Notes under the pieces: generated by a model
The model's input: only the letters and a program-made list of their open reading frames with translations
What the model was told of the DNA's origin: nothing
Databases searched by the model: none
Made by a program: the position numbers and the translations under genes
In this document: piece after piece, positions 52,275-61,764 of the stretch
How positions within the stretch are numbered: position 1 is the stretch's first letter
Layout: the number at the start of each line of letters is the position of its first letter
Assembly (NCBI RefSeq): GCF_017976235.1
Contig: NZ_JACVHC010000004.1
Location: 604,699-668,698 of the forward strand
Direction of reading: 5' to 3'
From: Pseudomonas anatoliensis
Lineage (GTDB): Bacteria; Pseudomonadota; Gammaproteobacteria; Pseudomonadales; Pseudomonadaceae
DNA: 64,000 nt

Positions 52275-54863
52275 ATGTCATCGCGTAAATTTGGTCTCAA
52301 CCTGGTGGTGGTTCTGGCAATCGCCGCCCTGTTCACTGGTTTCTGGGCGCTGATCAATCGCCCGGTCTCCGCGCCCAATTGGCCGGAACAGATCTCCGGT
52401 TTCTCTTATTCGCCGTTCCAGCAGGGACAGTACCCACAGAAGGACCAGTATCCGTCTGACGACGAGATGCGCCGCGACCTCGAGATCATGAGCAAGTTGA
52501 CGGATAACATCCGTATCTACTCGGTCGACGGTTCCCTGCAAGACATTCCGAAACTGGCTGAAGAGTTCGGTCTGCGCGTGACCCTGGGGATCTGGATCAG
52601 CCCCGATCAGGAGCGTAACGAGCGCGAAATCACTCGCGCCATCGAACTGGCCAATACGTCGCGCAGTGTGGTTCGCGTGGTGGTCGGTAACGAGGCGATC
52701 TTCCGTAAGGAAATCACCGCTGAACAACTCAGCGTACTGCTCGACCGGGTTCGTGCTGCGGTGAAAGTACCCGTCACCACGTCCGAACAGTGGCACGTCT
52801 GGGAAGAACACCCGGAACTGGCCAAGCACGTTGATCTGATCGCCGCTCACGTTCTGCCGTACTGGGAATTCATCCCGGTCGACAAGGCCGGCCAGTTCGT
52901 CTTCGACCGCGCCCGCGACCTGAAAAAGATGTTTCCGAAAAAACCGCTGCTGCTGTCTGAAATCGGCTGGCCGAGCAACGGTCGCATGCGCGGCGGCGCT
53001 GATGCGTCGCCGGCGGATCAGGCGATCTACCTGCGTACGCTGGTGAACAAACTCAACCGTCAGGGCTTCAACTACTTCGTGATCGAAGCGTTCGACCAGC
53101 CGTGGAAGGCCAGCGACGAAGGTTCTGTCGGCGCCTACTGGGGCGTGTTCAACGCCGCGCGTCAGCAGAAATTCAATTTCGAAGGCCCGGTGGTCGCGAT
53201 CCCGCAATGGCGCGTGCTGGCAGTCGGTTCGGTGGTGCTGGCGCTGTTGTCGCTGACGTTGCTGATGATCGACGGCTCGGCGCTGCGTCAGCGCGGACGC
53301 GTGTTCCTGACCTTTATCGCCTTCCTTTGCGGGTCGGTGCTGGTGTGGATCGGTTACGACTACAGCCTGCAATACAGCACGTGGTTCAGTCTGACGGTGG
53401 GTTTCCTGCTGGCGCTCGGTGCGTTCGGGGTGTTCATCGTGTTACTCACCGAGGCCCATGAACTGGCCGAAGCGGTGTGGATTCACAAACGTCGACGCGA
53501 ATTCCTGCCGGTGGTGGGTGATTCGGACTACCGCCCGAAAGTGTCGATCCATGTGCCGTGCTACAACGAGCCGCCGGAGATGGTCAAACAGACCCTCGAC
53601 GCCTTGGCCGCCCTCGATTACCCGGACTATGAAGTCCTGATCATCGACAACAACACCAAGGACCCGGCGGTGTGGGAGCCGGTGCGCGACTACTGCGAAA
53701 CCCTCGGCCCGCGCTTCAAGTTCTTCCACGTTTCGCCATTGGCCGGCTTCAAGGGCGGCGCGCTGAATTACCTGCTTCCGCACACCGCCAAGGATGCCGA
53801 AGTGATCGCGGTCATCGACTCGGACTACTGCGTGTCGCCGAACTGGCTCAAGCACATGGTGCCGCACTTCGCCGACCCGAAAATCGCCGTGGTGCAGTCG
53901 CCGCAGGATTACCGCGACCAGAACGAAAGCACCTTCAAAAAGCTCTGCTACGCCGAATACAAAGGATTCTTCCATATCGGCATGGTCACCCGTAACGACC
54001 GCGACGCGATCATCCAGCACGGCACCATGACCATGACTCGCCGTTCGGTTCTGGAAGAATTGGGCTGGGCTGACTGGTGTATCTGCGAGGATGCCGAACT
54101 CGGTCTGCGTGTATTCGAAAAAGGCCTGTCGGCGGCGTATTACCACGACAGCTACGGCAAGGGCCTGATGCCGGATACGTTTATCGACTTCAAGAAGCAG
54201 CGCTTCCGCTGGGCCTACGGTGCGATTCAGATCATCAAGCGTCACACCGGCAGCCTGCTGCGCGGCAAGGACACCGAATTGACTCGCGGCCAGCGTTACC
54301 ACTTCCTCGCGGGCTGGTTGCCGTGGGTCGCGGACGGCATGAACATCTTCTTCACCGTCGGCGCGCTGTTGTGGTCGGCGGCGATGATCATCGTGCCGCA
54401 GCGGGTCGATCCGCCGCTGCTGATTTTCGCGATCCCGCCGTTGGCGCTGTTCGTGTTCAAGGTCGGCAAGATCATCTTCCTGTACCGTCGCGCCGTTGGC
54501 GTGAACCTGAAAGATGCGTTCTGCGCGGCACTGGCCGGGCTGGCGTTGTCGCACACCATCGCCAAAGCGGTGCTGTACGGTTTCTTCACCAGCAGCATTC
54601 CGTTCTTCCGCACGCCGAAAAACGCTGACAACCACGGTTTCTGGGTGGCGATCTCCGAAGCGCGCGAAGAGCTGTTCATCATGCTGCTGTTGTGGGGCGC
54701 AGCGCTGGGGATCTATCTGGTCAACGGCATGCCGAGCAACGACATGCGCTTCTGGGTGGTCATGTTGCTGGTGCAGTCGCTGCCGTATCTGGCGGCGTTG
54801 ATCATGGCGTTCCTGTCGTCGCTGCCAAAACCTGCGGCGGCGCCTGAGCCGGCAACCGCGTAA
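52275..54863 (+). CDS. ndvB: NdvB-like GH17-GT2 membrane beta-glucosyltransferase
   Basis: An 862-residue inner-membrane enzyme with a glycan-cutting or branching domain fused to a synthase. After one N-terminal membrane anchor comes a periplasmic GH17 domain (about 35-300) with acid/base Glu140 (VVGNEAIF) and nucleophile Glu229 (LLSEIGWPS). Several membrane segments follow, then a GT2 domain with Asp515-x-Asp517 (VIDSDYCVSP), QHGTMTM, a CEDAELG acid, and QRFRW at 642-646, then more membrane segments. This layout matches the P. aeruginosa ndvB product, tied to periplasmic/cyclic beta-1,3-glucans and biofilm antibiotic tolerance. The start ATG is at 52275. dapE, rlmA, a small acidic protein and a cold-shock gene follow, in the same order as in P. 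aeruginosa. Confidence 0.85.
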   Translation: MSSRKFGLNLVVVLAIAALFTGFWALINRPVSAPNWPEQISGFSYSPFQQGQYPQKDQYPSDDEMRRDLEIMSKLTDNIRIYSVDGSLQDIPKLAEEFGLRVTLGIWISPDQERNEREITRAIELANTSRSVVRVVVGNEAIFRKEITAEQLSVLLDRVRAAVKVPVTTSEQWHVWEEHPELAKHVDLIAAHVLPYWEFIPVDKAGQFVFDRARDLKKMFPKKPLLLSEIGWPSNGRMRGGADASPADQAIYLRTLVNKLNRQGFNYFVIEAFDQPWKASDEGSVGAYWGVFNAARQQKFNFEGPVVAIPQWRVLAVGSVVLALLSLTLLMIDGSALRQRGRVFLTFIAFLCGSVLVWIGYDYSLQYSTWFSLTVGFLLALGAFGVFIVLLTEAHELAEAVWIHKRRREFLPVVGDSDYRPKVSIHVPCYNEPPEMVKQTLDALAALDYPDYEVLIIDNNTKDPAVWEPVRDYCETLGPRFKFFHVSPLAGFKGGALNYLLPHTAKDAEVIAVIDSDYCVSPNWLKHMVPHFADPKIAVVQSPQDYRDQNESTFKKLCYAEYKGFFHIGMVTRNDRDAIIQHGTMTMTRRSVLEELGWADWCICEDAELGLRVFEKGLSAAYYHDSYGKGLMPDTFIDFKKQRFRWAYGAIQIIKRHTGSLLRGKDTELTRGQRYHFLAGWLPWVADGMNIFFTVGALLWSAAMIIVPQRVDPPLLIFAIPPLALFVFKVGKIIFLYRRAVGVNLKDAFCAALAGLALSHTIAKAVLYGFFTSSIPFFRTPKNADNHGFWVAISEAREELFIMLLLWGAALGIYLVNGMPSNDMRFWVVMLLVQSLPYLAALIMAFLSSLPKPAAAPEPATA

Positions 54864-54881
54864 TCGGTTATTGGATAACGT

Positions 54882-54912
54882 CAAACGGCGGCCTTCGGGT
54901 CGCCGTTTTGCT
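54882..54912 (+). terminator. Terminator of the glucosyltransferase gene
   Basis: AAACGGCGGCC-TTCG-GGTCGCCGTTTTGC: an 11-bp stem with a UUCG-type tetraloop, about 20 bases past the stop codon. Confidence 0.85.
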
Positions 54913-54946
54913 TTAGAATGGTCGCCTTTTTCAATGCCAACAAACC

Positions 54947-55038
54947 CTGTAGGAGCTGCCGCAGGCTGCGATCTTTTGATTTTGTTTTTTAAATCAACAG
55001 CAAGATCAACAGATCGCAGCCTGCGGCAGCGTCTACAG
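54947..55038. repeat. REPIN, family A
   Basis: CTGTAGGAGCTGCCGCAGGC and an inverted arm GATCGCAGCCTGCGGCAGCG around an AT-rich spacer, between ndvB and dapE. Confidence 0.92.
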
Positions 55039-55067
55039 GTTTACCGTGCGCACCCCGGAGTTATTAC

Positions 55068-56219
55068 ATGACGGCCCACGCCGACCTTTCGCCGACCCTT
55101 CAACTCGCCATCGACCTGATCCGCCGTCCGTCCGTGACGCCGGTCGACGCCGATTGCCAGAAGCAGATGATGCAGCGCCTGGGCGATGCCGGTTTCAAAC
55201 TGGAGCCGATGCGCATCGAAGATGTGGATAACTTCTGGGCTACCCACGGCGACAACGATGGCCCGGTGCTGTGTTTCGCCGGTCACACCGACGTGGTACC
55301 GACCGGCCCGGTGACTGCCTGGCAGATCGACCCGTTCAACGCGCTGATCGATGAACACGGCATGCTCTGCGGCCGTGGCGCGGCGGACATGAAAGGCAGC
55401 CTGGCGTCGATGACCGTCGCCGCCGAGCGCTTTGTGACCGACTTCCCGAACCACAAAGGCAAGGTCGCGTTCCTGATCACCAGCGACGAAGAAGGCCCGG
55501 CGCACCACGGCACCAAGGCTGTGGTTGAGCGTTTGGCCGCGCGTAACGAGCGTCTGGACTGGTGCATCGTCGGCGAACCGTCGAGCACCACCCTGGTCGG
55601 CGACGTGGTGAAAAACGGCCGTCGCGGCTCGCTGGGCGCCAAGCTCACCGTCAAAGGCATTCAGGGCCACGTGGCCTATCCGCATCTGGCCAAGAACCCG
55701 ATCCACCTCGCCGCGCCTGCGCTGTCCGAGCTGGCCGCCGAGCACTGGGATCACGGCAACGATTTCTTCCCGCCGACCAGTTTCCAGATTTCCAACGTCA
55801 ATTCCGGCACCGGCGCGACCAACGTGATCCCGGGCGATCTGGTGGCAGTGTTCAACTTCCGTTTCTCCACCGAGTCGACCGTCGAAGGCCTGCAGAAACG
55901 CGTTGCCGACATCCTCGACAAGCATGACCTGGACTGGCACATCGACTGGGCGCTGTCCGGCCTGCCGTTCCTCACCGAGCCGGGCGCGCTGCTCGACGCG
56001 GTGTCGGCGAGCATCAAGGACATCACCGGCCGCGAGACCAAGGCGTCGACCAGCGGCGGCACTTCCGACGGTCGTTTCATCGCGACCATGGGCACGCAAG
56101 TGGTTGAACTGGGCCCGGTCAACGCGACCATTCACCAGGTCAACGAGCGCGTGCTGGCGGCCGATCTCGATGTACTGACCGAGATTTACTACCAGACCAT
56201 GATCAAGTTGCTCGCCTGA
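55068..56219 (+). CDS. dapE: Succinyl-diaminopimelate desuccinylase
   Basis: Zinc hydrolase that releases LL-diaminopimelate from its succinyl form, the step after DapC. The 383-residue M20 enzyme has metal and active-site motifs CFAGHTDVVPTG, GRGAADMKGSLASM and TSDEEGPAHHG, the dimerisation domain, and the C-terminal STSGGTSDGRF. Its stop codon overlaps the rlmA start by one base (TGATG). Confidence 0.97.
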   Translation: MTAHADLSPTLQLAIDLIRRPSVTPVDADCQKQMMQRLGDAGFKLEPMRIEDVDNFWATHGDNDGPVLCFAGHTDVVPTGPVTAWQIDPFNALIDEHGMLCGRGAADMKGSLASMTVAAERFVTDFPNHKGKVAFLITSDEEGPAHHGTKAVVERLAARNERLDWCIVGEPSSTTLVGDVVKNGRRGSLGAKLTVKGIQGHVAYPHLAKNPIHLAAPALSELAAEHWDHGNDFFPPTSFQISNVNSGTGATNVIPGDLVAVFNFRFSTESTVEGLQKRVADILDKHDLDWHIDWALSGLPFLTEPGALLDAVSASIKDITGRETKASTSGGTSDGRFIATMGTQVVELGPVNATIHQVNERVLAADLDVLTEIYYQTMIKLLA

Positions 56220-57028
56220 TGCTCGCGTGCCCGATCTGCAGTGAGCCGCTGAATGCGGTGGACAACGGCGTGGCCTGCCCCGCCGGGCATCGTTTTGACC
56301 GTGCGCGGCAGGGTTACCTGAACCTGCTGCCGGTGCAGCACAAAAACAGCCGCGATCCTGGCGACAATCAGGCGATGGTCGAGGCCCGCCGTGATTTCTT
56401 GAACGCCGGCCATTACGCGCCGGTGGCCAGGCGTCTGGCCGAGCTGGCGGCGAGTTACGCGCCGGCACGCTGGGTCGACATTGGTTGTGGTGAGGGTTAC
56501 TACACCGCGCAGATCGCCGATGCCCTGCCGGATGCCGATGGCTACGCACTGGATATCTCGCGGGAAGCCGTCAAACGCGCCTGCAAACGCAATCCGCAAC
56601 TGACCTGGTTGATCGCCAGCATGGCCCGCGTGCCATTGGCGTCGGGCAGCTGCCAGTTTCTCGCCAGCGTCTTCAGTCCATTGGATTGGGAAGAGGCCAA
56701 ACGCCTGCTGAGCGTCGGCGGCGGATTGATGAAAGTCGGCCCGACCAGCGGCCATTTGATGGAACTGCGCGAAAGCCTGTACGACGAAGTGCGCGAATAC
56801 ACCGACGACAAGCATCTGGCCCTGGTGCCGCAAGGCATGGCGCTGGCGCACAGTGAAACCCTGGAATTCAAGCTGACGCTGGACAAGCCGCAGGATCGCG
56901 CCAACCTCCTGGCGATGACACCCCACGGCTGGCGCGCCAGTGCCGAGCGTCGCGCGGCAGTGATCGAGCAGGCCGAGCCGTTCGAGACCACCGTGTCGAT
57001 GCGCTACGATTATTTCGTTCTTCAATAA
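56219..57028 (+). CDS. rlmA: 23S rRNA (guanine(745)-N1)-methyltransferase RlmA
   Basis: Methylates G745 in helix 35 of 23S rRNA. The 269-residue protein has an N-terminal zinc finger (CPIC...ACPAGH, residues about 4-24), GYLNLLPVQHKNSRDPGDN, and the SAM-binding motif WVDIGCGEGYYTAQI. It is coupled to dapE through a one-base overlap. The older symbol is rrmA. Confidence 0.94.
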   Translation: MLACPICSEPLNAVDNGVACPAGHRFDRARQGYLNLLPVQHKNSRDPGDNQAMVEARRDFLNAGHYAPVARRLAELAASYAPARWVDIGCGEGYYTAQIADALPDADGYALDISREAVKRACKRNPQLTWLIASMARVPLASGSCQFLASVFSPLDWEEAKRLLSVGGGLMKVGPTSGHLMELRESLYDEVREYTDDKHLALVPQGMALAHSETLEFKLTLDKPQDRANLLAMTPHGWRASAERRAAVIEQAEPFETTVSMRYDYFVLQ

Positions 57029-57103
57029 CTATTGGTCTCGGGCAAATGCCCGGGGCCGGCTAAATCCGCGAATGGATTTTTCAGACCCGCAGTGAGGACA
57101 TCC

Positions 57104-57481
57104 ATGCGCCAACCGGATATCGAGATTTACCTGAAAGACGCCGACGTCGACCACAAGGCCATCGCCGCCTGGCTCGGCGCCGCGCTGGGCCCGTGCAGCG
57201 ACTGGGTACAGAAAGGCCAGACCTACAAGTGCAAGGCCGGCAACGTCCCGGTCACCTGGCTGCCGAAAGCCGTGGGCAAATGGAACAGCCTGTACCTGGA
57301 AAGCGACCAGACCCCATGGGACGACGACATCGCCTGCGCCCGCGCAGCCTTTGCCGCGCTGAACGTCGAAGTGCGTTGCGCGCCGGGCACGTGGGTCGAG
57401 GAAGAAGGTGAGGAGACGGCGGATCGCTGGATGCGCATCAGCGAAGACGGTGAAGAAGAGATCACCTGGAAAACCGCTTAA
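57104..57481 (+). CDS. Conserved acidic protein of unknown function
   Basis: A 125-residue protein I cannot assign. It is acidic, Trp-rich (seven Trp), cytoplasmic and without a signal. It begins MRQPDIEIYLKDAD and has a central CSDWVQKGQTYKCKAGNVPVTWLP and an acidic C-terminus (EEEGEETADRW, SEDGEEEITW). A good GAGG ribosome binding site stands 7 bases before ATG 57104. It sits between rlmA and a cold-shock gene, as a similar gene does in P. aeruginosa, so it is a conserved Pseudomonas gene and not chance coding. Confidence 0.8.
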   Translation: MRQPDIEIYLKDADVDHKAIAAWLGAALGPCSDWVQKGQTYKCKAGNVPVTWLPKAVGKWNSLYLESDQTPWDDDIACARAAFAALNVEVRCAPGTWVEEEGEETADRWMRISEDGEEEITWKTA

Positions 57482-57486
57482 CCAGC

Positions 57487-57570
57487 AAAAGATCGCAGCC
57501 TTCGGCAGCTCCTACAGTTTGGAATGCATTCCCCTGTAGGAGCTGCCGAAGGCTGCGATCTTTTGATCTT
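57487..57570. repeat. REPIN, family A (variant CCTTCGGC)
   Basis: AAAAGATCGCAGCCTTCGGC and its inverted copy, between the acidic-protein gene and the convergent cold-shock gene. The arms carry AAGG in place of CAGG, a variant shared with 61824-61918. Confidence 0.92.
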
Positions 57571-57575
57571 CAAGG

Positions 57576-57785
57576 TTACAGACCTACCACATCCTCAGCC
57601 TGCAAACCCTTCTCCCCCGTCACCACCGCGTACTCGACCTGCTGACCTTCCGCCAGCGAGCGGTGTCCTTCGCCGCGAATTGCGCGGTAGTGCACGAATA
57701 CGTCCACCCCGTCGTCGCGCTGAATGAAGCCGTAGCCTTTGGCGTCGTTGAACCACTTCACGTTGCCGGTTTCACGTGTTGCCAT
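57576..57785 (-). CDS. Cold-shock domain protein
   Basis: A 69-residue single OB-fold RNA/DNA-binding protein. It has GNVKWFNDAKGYGFIQ (RNP-1) and DVFVHYRAI (RNP-2), as in CspA-family chaperones. The Tyr in place of the usual Phe/Ser after VH (VHYRAI) and the start MATRETG match the CspD-like branch of pseudomonads. An AGGAGT ribosome binding site lies upstream of ATG 57785. It is convergent with the acidic-protein gene and divergent from plsB. Confidence 0.93.
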   Translation of the reverse strand: MATRETGNVKWFNDAKGYGFIQRDDGVDVFVHYRAIRGEGHRSLAEGQQVEYAVVTGEKGLQAEDVVGL

Positions 57786-58023
57786 CTGTTCATACTCCTT
57801 TTTTATTATTGGACAGGCTTTTCGCAGGAAAGCCTTTGAGGAACGTCAGCCCGCGTCCGACGACCATTAAAGGCCTCCGACGACAGACCGCCGAGTATAT
57901 GACAGGCGCGAAAACTCTCAACAGGAGATTACTTCGCCGCTTTTTTGCCGATTTTCAGCGAATCCGGCACACTAGCGTCCACCCGAGCAGCCGCTCGGTT
58001 TTATCCACTCACGCAGAAGCCGT

Positions 58024-60525
58024 ATGACCCGTTCCCCGTTCCGCCGTCTTGTGTTTGGCACCTTGCGCCGACTGTTGTATCTCTGGGTTCGCTCGGAGAC
58101 CATCAACCAGTCGTCGTTCACCCTCAACCTCGACCGCAGTCGTCCGGTGTTCTACGTCCTGCAAAATCCTTCGCTGACCGATCTGGCCGTGCTCGACACC
58201 GAGTGCACCAAGGCCGGCCTGCCACGGCCGGTGCTGCCGGTGTCGGTGGGTAATCTGCTGGAGCCGGCCGCGTTCTTCTACCTGACGCCGGACCCGGACT
58301 GGCTCGGCCGCCAGGACAAACGCGGCGCGCCGCCGACGCTGACGCGACTCGTCAGCGCGCTGAGCCAGAACGCCGCCGAAGACGCGCAGATCATTCCGGT
58401 CAGCGTGTTCTGGGGCCAGTCGCCGGACAGCGAATCGAGCCCGTGGAAACTGCTGTTTGCCGACAGTTGGGCAGTCACAGGGCGCTTGCGTCGCCTGCTG
58501 AGCATCATGATTCTCGGGCGCAAGACCCGCGTGCAATTCTCCGCGCCGATCCACCTGCGCGAACTGATCGATCACAACAAGGGCCACGAGCGCACTGTGC
58601 GCATGGCCCAGCGAATCCTGCGCGTGCACTTCCGCAATCTAAAAGCGGCGGTCATCGGCCCGGACATTTCCCACCGCCGTAACCTCGTCAAAGGCCTGCT
58701 CAACCAGCCATTGGTCAAGCAAGCGATCCTCGACGAAGCCGAACGCGAAAACATCTCGCCGGAAAAAGCCAAGGCCCAGGCCCTGCGCTATGGCAACGAG
58801 ATCGCCTCGGACTACACCTACACCGCGATCCGCTTTCTCGAAGTGGTGCTGAGCTGGTTCTGGAACAAAATCTACGACGGCATCAAGGTCAACCACATCG
58901 AAGGCGTGCAGAAAGTCGCGCAGGGTCACGAAGTGATCTACGTGCCGTGCCACCGCAGCCACATCGACTACTTGCTGTTGTCGTACTTGCTGTTCCGCAA
59001 CGGCCTGACCCCGCCGCACATCGCCGCCGGGATCAACCTGAACATGCCGGTGATCGGCAGCCTGCTGCGTCGTGGCGGCGCGTTCTTCATGCGCCGCACA
59101 TTCAAGGGCAATCCGCTGTACACCTCGGTGTTCAACGAATACCTGCACACGCTGTTCACCAAGGGTTTCCCGGTCGAGTACTTCGTCGAGGGCGGCCGCT
59201 CGCGCACGGGGCGCATGCTGCAACCGAAAACCGGGATGCTCGCGATCACGATGCGCAGTTTCCTGCGCTCATCGCGCATGCCAATTGTGTTCGTGCCGGT
59301 GTACATCGGTTACGAGCGGGTGCTGGAAGGTCGCACCTACCTCGGTGAACTGCGCGGCGCGAGCAAGAAGAAAGAGTCGATCTTCGACATCTTCAAAGTC
59401 ATCGGCGCACTCAAGCAGCGCTTCGGTCAGGTCGCGGTCAACTTCGGCGAGCCGATCAAACTGGCGGAATTCCTCGACAGCGAGCAGCCGGACTGGCGCC
59501 AGCAGGAACTCGGCCCGCAATTCAAACCGGCGTGGCTCAACGAAACCACCAATCGCCTAGGCGAGAAAGTCGCGCAGCATCTGAACGAAGCGGCGGCGAT
59601 CAACCCGGTGAACCTGGTGGCGCTCGCCCTTCTGTCGACCACACGCCTGGCGCTGGACGATCGGGCCATGGCGCGCGTGCTGGATCTGTATCTGGCGCTG
59701 CTGCGCAAGGTTCCCTACTCGCCGCACACCACGTTGCCCGAAGGCGATGGCCGCGCGCTGATCGAGCATGTGAAGGACATGGACCTGCTGTCCGAGCAGA
59801 ACGATGCGCTGGGCAAGATTCTCTATCTCGACGAGCAAAATGCCGTCCTGATGACCTATTACCGCAACAACGTGCTGCACATCTTCGCGCTGCCGTCGCT
59901 GCTGGCGAGCTTCTTCCAGAGCACCTCGCGCATGAGCCGCGAACAGATCCTGCGCTACACCCGTGCCCTGTATCCGTACCTGCAATCGGAGTTGTTCATC
60001 CGCTGGACGCTGGACGAACTCGACGCCGTGGTCGATCAGTGGCTGGAAGCGTTTGTCGAGCAAGGTCTGCTGCGCTTCGAGAAAGAGGTGTACATGCGCC
60101 CGGCGCCAAGTTCGCGGCACTTTGTGTTGCTGACCCTGCTGTCGAAAAGCATCGCGCAGACCTTGCAGCGCTTCTACATGACCGTGTCGCTGCTGCTCAA
60201 CGCCGGGCAGAACACCATCAGCGCCGAAGAACTGGAAGACCTGTGCACCGTCATGGCCCAGCGCCTGTCGATCCTGCACGGCCTCAACGCCCCGGAATTC
60301 TTCGACAAAAGCCTGTTCCGCCATTTCATCCAGACCCTGCTCGACCTCGACGTTTTGCGTCGCGACGACGCTGGCAAACTGAGCTACCACGAACTGCTCG
60401 GCGAACTGGCCGAAGGCGCGGCCAAACGCGTGTTGCCGGCGGAGATTCGCTTGTCGATCCGTCAGGTGGCGCTGCATCGCAGTGAAGATGCGGCCGACCA
60501 GACCACCACTCAGCCCGAAGCCTGA
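58024..60525 (+). CDS. plsB: Glycerol-3-phosphate 1-O-acyltransferase PlsB
   Basis: Inner-membrane enzyme that puts the first acyl chain on glycerol 3-phosphate, starting phospholipid synthesis. The 833-residue protein is full length for the family. It contains the HX4D catalytic motif HRSHID (His310, Asp315), GAFFMRRTFKGNPLY, EYFVEGGRSRTGR, and PIVFVPVYIGYERV. The start ATG at 58024 lies 238 bases from the divergent cold-shock gene. Confidence 0.96.
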   Translation: MTRSPFRRLVFGTLRRLLYLWVRSETINQSSFTLNLDRSRPVFYVLQNPSLTDLAVLDTECTKAGLPRPVLPVSVGNLLEPAAFFYLTPDPDWLGRQDKRGAPPTLTRLVSALSQNAAEDAQIIPVSVFWGQSPDSESSPWKLLFADSWAVTGRLRRLLSIMILGRKTRVQFSAPIHLRELIDHNKGHERTVRMAQRILRVHFRNLKAAVIGPDISHRRNLVKGLLNQPLVKQAILDEAERENISPEKAKAQALRYGNEIASDYTYTAIRFLEVVLSWFWNKIYDGIKVNHIEGVQKVAQGHEVIYVPCHRSHIDYLLLSYLLFRNGLTPPHIAAGINLNMPVIGSLLRRGGAFFMRRTFKGNPLYTSVFNEYLHTLFTKGFPVEYFVEGGRSRTGRMLQPKTGMLAITMRSFLRSSRMPIVFVPVYIGYERVLEGRTYLGELRGASKKKESIFDIFKVIGALKQRFGQVAVNFGEPIKLAEFLDSEQPDWRQQELGPQFKPAWLNETTNRLGEKVAQHLNEAAAINPVNLVALALLSTTRLALDDRAMARVLDLYLALLRKVPYSPHTTLPEGDGRALIEHVKDMDLLSEQNDALGKILYLDEQNAVLMTYYRNNVLHIFALPSLLASFFQSTSRMSREQILRYTRALYPYLQSELFIRWTLDELDAVVDQWLEAFVEQGLLRFEKEVYMRPAPSSRHFVLLTLLSKSIAQTLQRFYMTVSLLLNAGQNTISAEELEDLCTVMAQRLSILHGLNAPEFFDKSLFRHFIQTLLDLDVLRRDDAGKLSYHELLGELAEGAAKRVLPAEIRLSIRQVALHRSEDAADQTTTQPEA

Positions 60526-60532
60526 TGAAAGC

Positions 60533-60623
60533 CTGTAGGAGTGAGCCTGCTCGCGAAGGCGTCGTGTCAGTCGCCGTCACTGTCGTCTGACACACCGCTA
60601 TCGCGAGCAGGCTCGCTCCTACA
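60533..60623. repeat. REPIN, family B
   Basis: CTGTAGGAGTGAGCCTGCTC and an inverted arm TCGCGAGCAGGCTCGCTCCT around a ~45-bp spacer, directly after plsB. Confidence 0.9.
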
Positions 60624-60640
60624 ATTGAAAGGAGAACACC

Positions 60641-61039
60641 ATGAAAAAACTGACCATTCTCGCAGCCGCCACGCTGCTCAGCGCCTGCCAATCGACCACG
60701 CCCGCCGGCAAGGCCAGCCTCGACGGTGAGGTGTTCTACCTGCAACGCATCGCCCTGCCACCGAGCGCGACCCTGAGCGTGAGCCTGCAAGACGTGTCGC
60801 TGGCCGACGCCCCGGCCGTGGTGCTCGATGAACAGAAAGGCCTGGTCAAGGGTCAGGTGCCTCTGCCTTTTCACTTGACCTACGATCCGGCGCAAGTCAA
60901 ACCCGGCCACCGCTATTCGGTCAGCGCACGCATCGAGGTCAACGGTGAACTGATGTTCATCACCACCGAAAACCACGCCGTGCAACTCGACGGCAACGAT
61001 CCGCAGCCGCTGAAAATCCGCGTCGACGCCATTCGCTAA
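60641..61039 (+). CDS. YbaY-family outer-membrane lipoprotein
   Basis: A 132-residue predicted lipoprotein. The signal peptide MKKLTILAAATLLSAC ends in a clear lipobox (Cys16). The mature part has the YbaY pattern: GEVFYLQRIALPPSATLSVS, then PLPFHLTYDPAQVKPGHRYS and a C-terminal IRVDAIR. The function of this family is not known. AAAGGAGA precedes the start, and the next gene is 21 bases downstream, so the two are cotranscribed. Confidence 0.88.
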   Translation: MKKLTILAAATLLSACQSTTPAGKASLDGEVFYLQRIALPPSATLSVSLQDVSLADAPAVVLDEQKGLVKGQVPLPFHLTYDPAQVKPGHRYSVSARIEVNGELMFITTENHAVQLDGNDPQPLKIRVDAIR

Positions 61040-61060
61040 TTGCCTACCAAGGAAGCTGCC

Positions 61061-61750
61061 ATGTTCCGCCCTACCCTTCGCTTCGCCGGCCTGTGCGCGG
61101 GCCTGATGATCTCCGCCAACGTACTGGCGCTGTCGCTCGCCGACCTGTCGCAGCAAGACGCCACCGGCGGCCTCAAGGACGCCCTGACCCAAGGCGCGCA
61201 ACTGGCCGTCAAACAACTCGGTACCCCGGGCGGTTTCTCCAACAACCCTGACGTGAAAATCGAACTACCGGGCAAACTCGGCAAAGCCGCCAGCAAGATG
61301 AAAGCCTTCGGCATGGGCGCCCAGGTCGAAGAGCTGGAAACCGCCATGAACAAAGCCGCGGAAACTGCCGTAACCCAGGCCCAGCCGATCCTCGTCGACG
61401 CCGTGAAGAAAATGAGCGTCTCCGACGCCAAAGGCATCCTCAGCGGCGGCACCGACTCGGCCACCCAATACCTGGACAAATCCAGCCGCGAACAGATCCG
61501 CGCCAAATTCCTGCCCATCGTCAAACAAGCCACCGACAAAGTTGGCGTGGCACAGAAATACAACGCCTTCGCCGGCCAGGCCGCGACTTTCGGCGTTGTC
61601 GACGCGAAAAGTGCCAACGTCGAAAACTACGTCACCGAGCAAGCGCTCAACGGCTTGTTCGAAATGATCGGCAAGCAGGAAGAAACTATTCGCAAGAACC
61701 CGGCTGCTGCGGCGACGGGGCTGGCGAAGAAGGTGTTCGGGACGCTCTAA
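61061..61750 (+). CDS. DUF4197 secreted protein
   Basis: A 229-residue exported protein of unknown function. The signal peptide (MFRPTLRFAGLCAGLMISANVLA) is followed by LSLADLSQQDATGGLKDALTQGA, IELPGKLGKAASKMKAFGMG, and a helical C-terminal half, a pattern I recognise as DUF4197. ATG 61061 has AAGGAAG six bases upstream; the frame extension to 61040 has none. It follows the lipoprotein gene and is followed by a strong terminator. Confidence 0.88.
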   Translation: MFRPTLRFAGLCAGLMISANVLALSLADLSQQDATGGLKDALTQGAQLAVKQLGTPGGFSNNPDVKIELPGKLGKAASKMKAFGMGAQVEELETAMNKAAETAVTQAQPILVDAVKKMSVSDAKGILSGGTDSATQYLDKSSREQIRAKFLPIVKQATDKVGVAQKYNAFAGQAATFGVVDAKSANVENYVTEQALNGLFEMIGKQEETIRKNPAAAATGLAKKVFGTL

Positions 61751-61764
61751 ACTCCCCTCCCAAC

